The translations under genes were made by a program, and so were the position numbers. Shown here in pieces: positions 1 to 7,071 of a DNA stretch of 11,090 nucleotides; positions within the stretch are counted from its first letter, which is position 1; each line of letters begins with the position of its first letter. The notes under the pieces were generated by a model. That model was not told the DNA's origin, did no database searches, and saw only the letters and a list, made by a program, of their open reading frames with translations. Source of the stretch: Marinosulfonomonas sp. (lineage in GTDB: Bacteria > Pseudomonadota > Alphaproteobacteria > Rhodobacterales > Rhodobacteraceae); assembly GCA_022712735.1 (NCBI GenBank), contig JAFLKA010000203.1, forward strand, positions 1-11,090, in the 5' to 3' direction.

Positions 1-864
1 TTTTGTAGGGGCTGTTTCGGTCGGTGTGGTTTCTGTCTCCATCTCCTCGTCTCCGTTCTCTGAAACGGCAAGCGTCAATGCCACCCGATCCAGAAACTGC
101 GCCAGCGCATTGAATTTAACGCCAGCACCATTTCCACCCAGCTTTTCCGACAATTTTGATTCAAGCGCCGTTAATGCGGTCCCGCAATCAGCGACCCCCT
201 TGCGCAGCGCCTCCATTTCCTTGGTCTGCTCTGTAGCATAAGCACGGCACGAAGCCTTAACACGGCTGACCAGTTCATCATGCTCTACGCTTTGGGCTTC
301 TTGCTCTGCCTGACCCAGCCCTGACGGACCTTCGCGCAGAACCTGGTCTGCATTCATTTTGCCACGTGCCAAATCCTGACCCGTTACCGGACCAAGACCG
401 CGCAGGGTAAAAACGGGCAAATACTCCATATCGCCCAGCAGGCCGGTTTCATCATTTTCCAACTGCATCAACGCATTTGTGCGGCGAAGCGCAGATTCTT
501 TCGGGGTGGGGCGGTCTCGTAATGTTGGGTGCAACGTTTCCCAAAATCCGTCAATCAGCTGGGTCATCGTGTCCAAACCTTTGGCAAGCCCCGCAAATTG
601 GTCGGTGTGATACAAAGAACGCGTAACGATCACCAGCAGACGTAAATCCTGTCCCTCAGTGGCAAGCTCGATTGACTTTGTCTGGACGTCATCCCACTCG
701 ACCGATGTTGAAACATCGGAGCTGGTTTCGTCGGACGCAGTTCGATTCTCTTTTGCCGCAGGTGCTATCAGGCGTTCGATAGCATGGAATCGTGCGTCAT
801 TTCTAAGGTCAACTCCGGATGGGATGTCATTATCCACCGGAGCGAGGAAGTGATGTAATTCCAC
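1..864 (-). CDS. tssA: T6SS assembly protein TssA (ImpA family), 3' end beyond the window
   Basis: TssA organises assembly of the T6SS baseplate and tail tube/sheath in the cytoplasm. The 288 codons visible here are open to the left edge, so the C-terminal part is missing. Residues 6-21 (FLAPVDNDIPSGVDLR) match the opening of the ImpA N-terminal domain. W57 follows in a VEWDDV segment, then GQDLRLLV (71-78) and WETLHP (108-113), all in the order usual for that domain. A helical middle region (about 185-265) leads into an acidic, Thr-rich linker (about 269-288), probably the hinge to the absent C-terminal domain. In this frame two stop codons (TAA TAA) lie just upstream and there is no ATG. 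GTG at 864 gives a normal TssA N-terminus and has a modest GGGG ribosome site 5 nt away; CTG at 888 is the only other option and lacks one. The gene follows the kinase on the same strand after 117 bp. Family assignment is firm; the exact start is probable. Confidence 0.9.
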   Translation of the reverse strand, partial: MELHHFLAPVDNDIPSGVDLRNDARFHAIERLIAPAAKENRTASDETSSDVSTSVEWDDVQTKSIELATEGQDLRLLVIVTRSLYHTDQFAGLAKGLDTMTQLIDGFWETLHPTLRDRPTPKESALRRTNALMQLENDETGLLGDMEYLPVFTLRGLGPVTGQDLARGKMNADQVLREGPSGLGQAEQEAQSVEHDELVSRVKASCRAYATEQTKEMEALRKGVADCGTALTALESKLSEKLGGNGAGVKFNALAQFLDRVALTLAVSENGDEEMETETTPTETAPTK

Positions 865-981
865 CTTCGCCCCACAATCATTATGCAGTTATTAAAAAAA
901 CAAGTATTAAACAGGTATTAAATTTACTTAACGTAACCCACTGTCGCAAATAACAACGATTCGTGCAACGTAGGGAAATCC
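865..981 (-). promoter_or_regulatory. AT-rich leader and possible promoter of tssA
   Basis: These 117 bp separate the kinase stop codon from the tssA start. The segment is much more AT-rich than the flanking genes. It holds three copies of an 11-bp repeat (886-922) and a short inverted repeat, TTAC-N5-GTAA, at 924-936. I see no clear terminator hairpin after the kinase gene and no convincing -35/-10 pair. A separate tssA promoter is therefore an inference from base composition and repeats only. Confidence 0.35.
886..922 (-). repeat. Three copies of an 11-bp repeat upstream of tssA
   Basis: Read on the minus strand, TTTAATACCTG (922-912) is followed directly by TTTAATACTTG (911-901). After a 4-base T run comes TTTAATAACTG (896-886). 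The copies differ at one or two positions, and the first two abut with a period of 11 bp, about one helical turn. The array ends about 21 bp before the GTG start of tssA. It could be a stacked binding site for a regulator or simply AT-rich low complexity. Confidence 0.6.
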
Positions 982-3096
982 TTACCTTCTTGCGTCAATA
1001 ATACGCGTTGCCAGGCCAACAATTTCTCCTTGCCCGTTTTGCAATACCTCACCTAGTGCCTGAGCCACCGAAGCGACGCTTTCTGTCCCCGGTCGGCGGG
1101 TGTCAAACAGGGGTTCCTTTGACAGGATGGCAACAATTTCGCTTTTGCCGAAATCCCCCTCGGAAATCAGAAATGCGCGCAAGCTCTGATCGGCACGAAA
1201 TGCGGCGACCGAATGCAACACCCGAATGCGGCGCACCCCACCTTCAACTGTTCCAAGGTTGCTCAGCGAATGTTCGGCCGCATTGATATTTGGCAAGATG
1301 TGATAAACCTCGCCATCGGTGTCGATGATCATAACCCATAGCGAACCTTCCGAAATGTTTGTCGGCACCTGCACTTCGACAATCGGATTTTGTCCAACGG
1401 TGAAAATCCCTGACAAATTTGGTGCGCCCGTATCCCCGTCACCCAGCCAGATCGAGATGTTCTGCGTTGGCACTGTGGGCAACACATTGCGGATTTTGCA
1501 AATCTCGCCATTTAGCGGGTTTGTATCAAATCTCAGCTTACGATCCCCAATCACCGGAGTTAATATCTGTTCGATGCTTTTGGTGTCCTGCAAAGACATA
1601 ACATTTCCGGTAATAACAATAGTATCTGACAGGGAATACTGGGCCTCGATGCCTGCCGCCTGCACAAGCGGGCCGCATGTTTTCAAACTGTTCAGCGCTG
1701 GCTGAATGTTGGCAGCCAGCAGGTTTTCCGGCCCGGCGGACACATCGGTGAAAATATCGTATCCGGCATTGGCTGCCCAGCTTTTCAAAGCAACCGCAAC
1801 TGTGTTTCGCACAGCAATATCCGGGGCCAAACCGGTAATGGTCACGCGCGTATCGCTAACCTCAATCTGCCAGCGTTGTAATGGCTTTAGAAGGGGGAGC
1901 GCGTCCTGCATATGCTTGGGCCAGTCTATCGACGGCATACCCGTTGCCAGTGATATGGTAGAAGAAGCAGGATCAGCACCGGTCGTCGCACGATATGCAC
2001 CACGCAACACGGCCTCGGCTTCGGCATTTGGGGCATTGGCTGTTAGGGTGCTAACCCCAGCCGGATCAAATGCTGCCGACAACCGGTAAGGCGCTGCCAC
2101 TGGCAACGGCTCTTTGATATAATCGTCCAGCAGGCCGGAGAAATACAAACCGGCAACCGCGCTGGCGATAACCAGCACACCAAACAATTTGCGTAGCGTA
2201 CGCCCTGCCCCGCCCGCCTTGTCTTTGCGGTTTCTGGCCGTGGTTGGTCGTGACCGATGCTCTACCGGCTTTAGTTCCTGCCCAATCCTGTCCAATAGCG
2301 TTTGTGCATTTGCGGGCCGATCACTTATTTCGGGGGCAGACATCCAATCAATCAACCCCTTAAGCGGCTCTGGCACATCTGACGTATCCAGCGGAACCTG
2401 CTTGCGGCGCACGATCTCGCCCGGGGTTGCACCAGGGAAAGGAATCTCGCCGCGATACGCGGCCAATAACAACGCCCCAAGAGCATATATATCGGACCGT
2501 GCCTCGGCGTGCCCGTCCAATTGCTCGGGGGCAGCATATTCGTATTTTCCGGCAAATTCATTGCCAACGATTGTCCGTGCTCCGGCTGTGTTGTCTTTGG
2601 CGATACCAAAGTCGATGATCACTGCGGCCTCGGGGGCGCCACCGCGCAGGATGATATTGTCGGGCGATAAATCGCGATGTACAATGCTGCTTGCGTGGGT
2701 TGCTACCAGCCCCTCAGTCACGCGATGCGCAATGATGAACAGCTCTTTCGCGTCAACGCGACGCGATATCATCAGGTCGTTCAACGAAGGGCCGTCAATG
2801 AAGTCCATTACCAGAAATACGTGCCCCTCGTCAGTGCGAGAGCATTCGGAATATCGCACCACAGAGTCGCTGATGATGCTGCGCATTTGCTCCTCGCGCT
2901 TCATCAATTCAATATAGTCTGATCGACCGGAAAATTGCGCGTTCAGGGCCTTGATCGCAACAACCCGCCCGACAATCTGATTGCGGGCCCGATACACTTC
3001 TCCCGTGCCTCCGCGCCCCAGGATTCCCTCGATCTCGTAGGTGTTGTTTAAAATCTGACCGCGCTGGAAAATATCCGACGGCATTGGATCGATCAT
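982..3096 (-). CDS. Transmembrane Ser/Thr protein kinase, PpkA-type, T6SS-associated
   Basis: Predicted 704 aa. The N-terminal part is a complete Hanks-type kinase with all key motifs: glycine loop GRGGTGEV (27-34), VAIK lysine (K49), catalytic HRD (140-142) in HRDLSPDN, DFG (162-164) and APE (189-191). A basic stretch (about 280-304) precedes one membrane helix (about 305-323), so the kinase should be cytoplasmic and the remainder periplasmic. The periplasmic part has repeats resembling BON domains (about 335-520), with segments such as VTITGLAPDIAVRNTV, and then a DUF4384-like region (about 565-660) with LWVMIIDTDGEVYHILPN. T6SS kinases of this kind phosphorylate FHA-type partners to trigger assembly; the partner and phosphatase are not in the window. 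I chose ATG at 3096 because GGAG lies 8 nt upstream. A GTG at 3186 would add 30 residues but has no ribosome site and would occupy most of the divergent promoter. The name PpkA-type rests on context and architecture; the periplasmic domain calls are weaker. Confidence 0.88.
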   Translation of the reverse strand: MIDPMPSDIFQRGQILNNTYEIEGILGRGGTGEVYRARNQIVGRVVAIKALNAQFSGRSDYIELMKREEQMRSIISDSVVRYSECSRTDEGHVFLVMDFIDGPSLNDLMISRRVDAKELFIIAHRVTEGLVATHASSIVHRDLSPDNIILRGGAPEAAVIIDFGIAKDNTAGARTIVGNEFAGKYEYAAPEQLDGHAEARSDIYALGALLLAAYRGEIPFPGATPGEIVRRKQVPLDTSDVPEPLKGLIDWMSAPEISDRPANAQTLLDRIGQELKPVEHRSRPTTARNRKDKAGGAGRTLRKLFGVLVIASAVAGLYFSGLLDDYIKEPLPVAAPYRLSAAFDPAGVSTLTANAPNAEAEAVLRGAYRATTGADPASSTISLATGMPSIDWPKHMQDALPLLKPLQRWQIEVSDTRVTITGLAPDIAVRNTVAVALKSWAANAGYDIFTDVSAGPENLLAANIQPALNSLKTCGPLVQAAGIEAQYSLSDTIVITGNVMSLQDTKSIEQILTPVIGDRKLRFDTNPLNGEICKIRNVLPTVPTQNISIWLGDGDTGAPNLSGIFTVGQNPIVEVQVPTNISEGSLWVMIIDTDGEVYHILPNINAAEHSLSNLGTVEGGVRRIRVLHSVAAFRADQSLRAFLISEGDFGKSEIVAILSKEPLFDTRRPGTESVASVAQALGEVLQNGQGEIVGLATRIIDARR

Positions 3097-3245
3097 GGCA
3101 GGCACTCCGGTGGAAACACGCGCATCAAGCGCAAAAAACTCGCATTTTATATAAATTAAGAATACGCTGACCTTACGGAAGTTCACCCAAGCATTTCAAC
3201 AGTGAACCTCTTCGAAATTGAATTTAGCAAAAGGGGGCACATATT
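3097..3245. promoter_or_regulatory. Divergent promoter region between the kinase gene and clpV
   Basis: This 149-bp region separates two T6SS genes read in opposite directions, so it should carry both promoters. It includes an AT-rich core (about 3143-3163) and an inverted repeat, GTTCAC (3181-3186) N15 GTGAAC (3202-3207). A smaller AAATT-G-AATTT dyad lies at 3215-3225. The clpV ribosome site AGGGGG (3232-3237) is 8 nt before its ATG, and the kinase site GGAG (3105-3108, minus) is 8 nt before its ATG. I could not recognise a sigma-54 or standard -35/-10 promoter with confidence. Confidence 0.5.
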
Positions 3246-5975
3246 ATGGCCCAACGTGGTTCGCAGGAAACTGTAAAAAGGAAAGAGCTTGTAGGAAAGC
3301 TTAACCCATTGTGTTTAAAGGCATTTTCGGCGGCCGCTCAACAAGCAAAATCGCGCGGCAATCCTTATGTAGAGTTGATACATTTTGTAACTGAACTGAT
3401 GCGAAGTGAACGTTCGGATTTTGAGATTCTAGCGCTTTCTGCCGGAATGGATTTGGGTAAACTTGATTCTGATCTGGCACGGGCGACTGATGCGCTGCCG
3501 CATGGTGCATCATCAGTTGAGGAGTTTTCGGACCATATTTTTCGCGCCATTCAAGAGGCTTGGAATTTTGGGTCGCTTGAATTTGGTGATGAAACTGTGC
3601 GGTCCGCCTATCTGTTGCTTGGTGCGCTTCAGGTGCCGGTACTGGAAGGGTTGCTGTATAAAATCAGTCTTGAGTTTGACAAGATTGATGCAGCCTCTAT
3701 GGCGTCGCAACTAGATGAATTGCTGGTTGATTCTGTTGAAGGATTAAGCGACGGGGCAAAGTCGGTCGAGAAAAAGAAACCAGGTGGCCAATCGGCGCTG
3801 GATCAATTCGCAACCAACCTGACAGAACGCGCACGCGCGGGCGAAATTGATCCGGTTGGTGGGCGCGATATGGAGATCCGGCAGATCATTGATATCCTGA
3901 TGCGCCGCCGCCAGAACAACCCCATTTTGACGGGCGAGGCTGGTGTTGGCAAAACCGCAGTGGTCGAAGGGTTTGCCCAGCGTTTGGCGCGCGGGGATGT
4001 TCCGCCACAACTGCGTGCGGTCGAGTTGCACATGCTGGACATTGGCTTGATGCAGGCCGGAGCGTCGGTAAAGGGCGAGTTTGAAAAGCGTCTGAAATCG
4101 GTGATTGAAGAGGTGAGAAGTTCGGACATTCCAATTATTCTGTTCATTGACGAGGCTCATACGTTGATTGGAGCTGGTGGCGCTGCGGGAACAGGGGATG
4201 CGGCCAATTTGCTAAAACCGCCACTGGCCCGTGGCGAATTGCGCACCATCGCGGCAACCACATGGTCGGAGTATAAAGAGTACATCGAAAAAGACCCGGC
4301 CCTGACCCGTCGGTTTCAGGTGGTCAAGATTGAGGAACCGTCGGAAGAAGCTGCGGTTCGCATGTGTCGCGGTGTGGCCGGTGTTCTGGAAAAGCACCAT
4401 ATGGTGGAAATTCTGGACGAAGCAATCGAGGCATGTGTTGGTCTATCGCATCGCTATATCCCGTCGCGCCAGTTGCCAGATAAAGCAATCAGCCTGCTGG
4501 ATACCGCCTGTGCCCGTGTTGCGGTCTCCCAACATGCGACGCCTGCACAGGTCGAGGATATCGAGCGCCGCCAAGCCTCGCTTGAAATTGAAAAACGCAT
4601 AGCGGAACGCGAAGAGGCTATCGGCATTGATGTCACCGAACGGATGGAGAAGATCACCGCTGATCTGGCGCAAGCGGAAGCAGATATGACTGTTGCAAGC
4701 AAGCGGTGGGAGGCCGAGAAAATATTGGTCGAGGAAATACTCGAGTTACGCGCCCAATTGCGCGGGGCAGGCCAGCCGCTGGATGATACCGGCGAGATCG
4801 GGGAAACGCCACCCGATGAGGAAGAAGTCGAGGTAGGTGAAGCTACAGAAGAATCGCCCGAACCTGCCGCCTTGTCCGATGAGGAGAGGGACGAGAAGCT
4901 ACAACTATTACGCGCAAAAAATGCCGAATTGGCCGAGGCCCAAGGTGAAAAACCTTTAATCCTGCCGTCGGTTGATCGCAATGCCGTGGCGGCCGTCGTG
5001 CAAGACTGGACAGGCATTCCCACGGGTCGGATGCTGGCCAGTCAAACCGAACGCGCCTTGCAATTGGCAGGCATATTGTCGGAACGGGTTGTCGGGCAGG
5101 ACCATGCGATGGAAATGATCTCGAACCGGATACAAACCTCTTATGCCGGTTTGGGTGCGCCGGAAAAACCAATCGGTGTGTTTATGTTGTGTGGGCCAAG
5201 CGGGGTTGGCAAAACCGAAACCGCATTGGCGCTGGCCGAAGCCCTGTATGGTGGCGAGCAAAACCTGATCACGATAAACATGAGCGAGTTTCAGGAGGCG
5301 CATACCGTATCGACCCTGAAAGGTGCGCCTCCCGGTTATGTGGGCTATGGCAAGGGCGGTATCCTAACCGAAGCGGTGCGGCGCCGCCCATACTCGGTGG
5401 TGCTATTGGACGAGGTGGAAAAAGCCCACCCCGATGTGCATGAAATTTTCTTTCAGGTGTTCGACAAGGGCATGATGGACGACAGTGAAGGCCGCAGGAT
5501 AGATTTCAAGAACACGCTGATCTTGCTGACCTCGAATGTTGGTTCAGATGCAATTATGGCGATGACGGATGATGGTAAGAAAAAGGCCGATCTGGACGAG
5601 CTGACCTCGGCCTTGCGCGCGCCTTTGTTAAAGGAATTTCCGGCGGCACTGTTGGGACGTGTTGTGACGATCCCCTATTATCCACTGTCTGACGAAATGA
5701 TCGAAGCGATTGCGGGTCACAAACTACGCTCAATCGCTGCACGCCTGATGGATGGGCATGATGCGGAATTAGTGATTGGCGACGGCACAATGGACCTGAT
5801 CAAGGCACGCTGCACCGAGATTGAAAGCGGCGGACGGATGATTGACGCAATCCTGACCAATACGCTGTTGCCAGAACTGAGCCGACAGGTGCTAAACCGC
5901 ACGCTGGAGGGTGAAGTGCTTTCCAAAGTGATCGTGACCGGCAGTGATGCGGGCTTTGGCTATAGCTTTGAGTGA
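3246..5975 (+). CDS. clpV: T6SS AAA+ ATPase ClpV (TssH)
   Basis: This 909-aa double-ring AAA+ ATPase belongs to the ClpB/Hsp100 class. In T6SS, ClpV pulls apart the contracted TssB/TssC sheath so it can be reused. The N-terminal domain (about 15-165) begins with LNPLCLKAFSAAAQQAKSRG and has a second repeat. The first ATPase domain has Walker A GEAGVGKT (230-237) and Walker B LFIDE (D302, E303). A middle coiled region (about 430-570) follows. The second domain has Walker A GPSGVGKT (650-657) and Walker B LLDE (D722, E723). The segments VQDWTGIPTGRM and GAPPGYVGYGKGG are typical of the family. Within the middle region, residues about 513-551 form a very acidic insert rich in Glu, Asp and Pro. 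The protein is slightly longer than the usual 850-900 aa. ATG at 3246 has AGGGGG 8 nt upstream. The association with tssA separates it from housekeeping ClpB. Its stop lies 3 bp from the stop of the convergent lipoprotein gene. Confidence 0.96.
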   Translation: MAQRGSQETVKRKELVGKLNPLCLKAFSAAAQQAKSRGNPYVELIHFVTELMRSERSDFEILALSAGMDLGKLDSDLARATDALPHGASSVEEFSDHIFRAIQEAWNFGSLEFGDETVRSAYLLLGALQVPVLEGLLYKISLEFDKIDAASMASQLDELLVDSVEGLSDGAKSVEKKKPGGQSALDQFATNLTERARAGEIDPVGGRDMEIRQIIDILMRRRQNNPILTGEAGVGKTAVVEGFAQRLARGDVPPQLRAVELHMLDIGLMQAGASVKGEFEKRLKSVIEEVRSSDIPIILFIDEAHTLIGAGGAAGTGDAANLLKPPLARGELRTIAATTWSEYKEYIEKDPALTRRFQVVKIEEPSEEAAVRMCRGVAGVLEKHHMVEILDEAIEACVGLSHRYIPSRQLPDKAISLLDTACARVAVSQHATPAQVEDIERRQASLEIEKRIAEREEAIGIDVTERMEKITADLAQAEADMTVASKRWEAEKILVEEILELRAQLRGAGQPLDDTGEIGETPPDEEEVEVGEATEESPEPAALSDEERDEKLQLLRAKNAELAEAQGEKPLILPSVDRNAVAAVVQDWTGIPTGRMLASQTERALQLAGILSERVVGQDHAMEMISNRIQTSYAGLGAPEKPIGVFMLCGPSGVGKTETALALAEALYGGEQNLITINMSEFQEAHTVSTLKGAPPGYVGYGKGGILTEAVRRRPYSVVLLDEVEKAHPDVHEIFFQVFDKGMMDDSEGRRIDFKNTLILLTSNVGSDAIMAMTDDGKKKADLDELTSALRAPLLKEFPAALLGRVVTIPYYPLSDEMIEAIAGHKLRSIAARLMDGHDAELVIGDGTMDLIKARCTEIESGGRMIDAILTNTLLPELSRQVLNRTLEGEVLSKVIVTGSDAGFGYSFE

Positions 5976-5978
5976 GAG

Positions 5979-6395
5979 CTAGCTGGACAGTCGCGTCAGT
6001 TCGGCGGAAAGCGCGCGCGCGTCGGCAATGGCGCGGCGCAAGGCGGTAGCACTTTGTGGGTTGGCGCTGATCACTTCCTGCACGTCACGTTCCGATGCGG
6101 CGGTTAGTTTCACCCCTTTGGCACGCAAAGTCGCTCGCTTCTGGATGATCTCGGTCTTCAGGTTACTGTGCTGCCCGCGCAGGGCAGCAAGTTGGCCAGT
6201 CAATTCGGCATTGCGGACTTCGGCATTGGCCAAATTTGCCTCTCGCTCGTCGACACGCGCCTGATATCCACCACCAGCCAAACCACTCACGCCGTTAAAG
6301 AACCCCCCGTCAGCCGGGTCTTTCGATGTTGCGCAGGCTGAAAGCAACAGTGTTATTGCTACGAAGGATTTTGACATTAAAATCGGGTTTTTCAT
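5979..6395 (-). CDS. Small coiled-coil lipoprotein, third gene of the caspase operon
   Basis: Predicted 138 aa. The N-terminus is a lipoprotein signal peptide with lipobox LSAC (cysteine at residue 21). The residue after the cysteine is Ala, which under the E. coli rule would favour outer membrane sorting. A glycine-rich patch, GGFFNGVSGLAGGGY, is followed by a long charged, Ala/Leu-rich helix (about 49-138) likely to form a coiled coil. I do not recognise a named family. The start at 6395 lies 4 bp after the stop of the upstream lipoprotein gene and gives an intact signal peptide; a weak GAGA ribosome site lies 9 nt upstream. A longer reading in the same frame back to 6812 is just antisense-free overlap with the upstream gene and would bury the signal peptide. 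Coupled translation with the preceding gene is likely. The lipoprotein prediction is strong; the function is unknown, but a structural partner of the caspase-like protein or its sister lipoprotein is plausible. Confidence 0.8.
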   Translation of the reverse strand: MKNPILMSKSFVAITLLLSACATSKDPADGGFFNGVSGLAGGGYQARVDEREANLANAEVRNAELTGQLAALRGQHSNLKTEIIQKRATLRAKGVKLTAASERDVQEVISANPQSATALRRAIADARALSAELTRLSS

Positions 6396-6399
6396 TTTT

Positions 6400-7071
6400 C
6401 TAAATCTCGTTTGCGAGGCTGTTGGCAATCGTTCGCATGGTTGCAATTCGTTGGGAAAGGGCGGCGATGCCCGGATCAATTCCGGCCAGTTGCCCTTCAA
6501 CCTGAAGCACCGATCTGGAGGCGCTAAATTCACGCCGCCAACCCTCGGCTCCGTCGATGGCACGTTCCATGTTCCGCAAGTTCCCTTGCGCTTCGGTAAC
6601 TTCGCGTGCCAGTGCGGTATTGCTTCCGGTTGTCTTCCGGATAGCTGCCAACTCCGAACGCTGTTGTGCCAGAACGACACGCATTGTTGCGATTGCGGCT
6701 TCCAATTCCTTGTTTGCGGTTTCAACGTCATCGCGTGCCTTTTCCAGGCGCCGCTCTTTGTTGGCATAGCGTTTCTGGAGGAAGGCAACGTAAGTGCCAG
6801 CCGCCGCCCCAAGCGGTACCCCGATTAGAAGCACACCGCCGGGTTTTAACGATTTGCCACCCCCAATAAACGTTACCGTCACGCCCACGGCAATTCCTTG
6901 TGCTACCGTCTTTTGAAACGCTTTTGCCTGTTTGGCCAAATCGCGCTCGGCTTGCGATGCACCGGATCGTGCTTGCGTAACCGGTGCCTGTGTCGACTGG
7001 GGATTGCAGCCCGCAACAACAAGCGCGGACGCTAGAATAACTATGCCTCTGGTAGGAAATCTAATAACCAT
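6400..7071 (-). CDS. Lipoprotein with glycine-rich hydrophobic hairpin and coiled coil, second gene of the caspase operon
   Basis: Predicted 223 aa. The signal peptide ends in lipobox VAGC (cysteine 22), with Asn next, so not the inner membrane retention Asp of E. coli. After a short linker, residues about 54-97 form two glycine-rich hydrophobic stretches separated by GGGKSLKPGG, which look like a membrane-inserting hairpin of the glycine-zipper kind. A long charged helix (about 99-165) with coiled-coil spacing follows, and then a less charged helical tail. No named family is recognised. The ATG at 7071 has a strong AAGGAAG ribosome site (7078-7084, minus) 6 nt upstream. It therefore overlaps the last 31 bp of the caspase gene in another frame, which suggests translational coupling. 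Together with the next gene it gives two lipoproteins of similar helical build, perhaps forming one envelope complex. This is inference. Confidence 0.82.
   Translation of the reverse strand: MVIRFPTRGIVILASALVVAGCNPQSTQAPVTQARSGASQAERDLAKQAKAFQKTVAQGIAVGVTVTFIGGGKSLKPGGVLLIGVPLGAAAGTYVAFLQKRYANKERRLEKARDDVETANKELEAAIATMRVVLAQQRSELAAIRKTTGSNTALAREVTEAQGNLRNMERAIDGAEGWRREFSASRSVLQVEGQLAGIDPGIAALSQRIATMRTIANSLANEI

Noticed and set aside
26..853. Short plus-strand open frames in the first 0.9 kb
   Set aside because: The minus strand here encodes a continuous TssA frame with family motifs, so these are antisense shadows.
2189..2917. A 242-codon open frame on the plus strand, antisense to the kinase gene
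   Set aside because: It is fully covered by the conserved kinase domain on the other strand, with all catalytic motifs intact, and its translation is rich in Ser, Arg and Pro with no recognisable domain.
3097..3186. Extension of the kinase to a GTG at 3186
   Set aside because: No ribosome site precedes it, the added residues are not kinase-like, and ATG 3096 has GGAG at 8 nt.
4454..5023. A 189-codon minus-strand open frame inside clpV
   Set aside because: It is Ser-rich antisense translation of the acidic middle region of ClpV and has no start signal or domain.
5977..5984. AGCTAGCT palindrome as a terminator
   Set aside because: It is only 8 bp with no loop and no T run; it holds the stop codon of the lipoprotein gene.
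6396..6812. N-terminal extension of the small lipoprotein to 6812
   Set aside because: It overlaps the upstream lipoprotein gene in another frame and would place the lipoprotein signal peptide in the middle of the protein.
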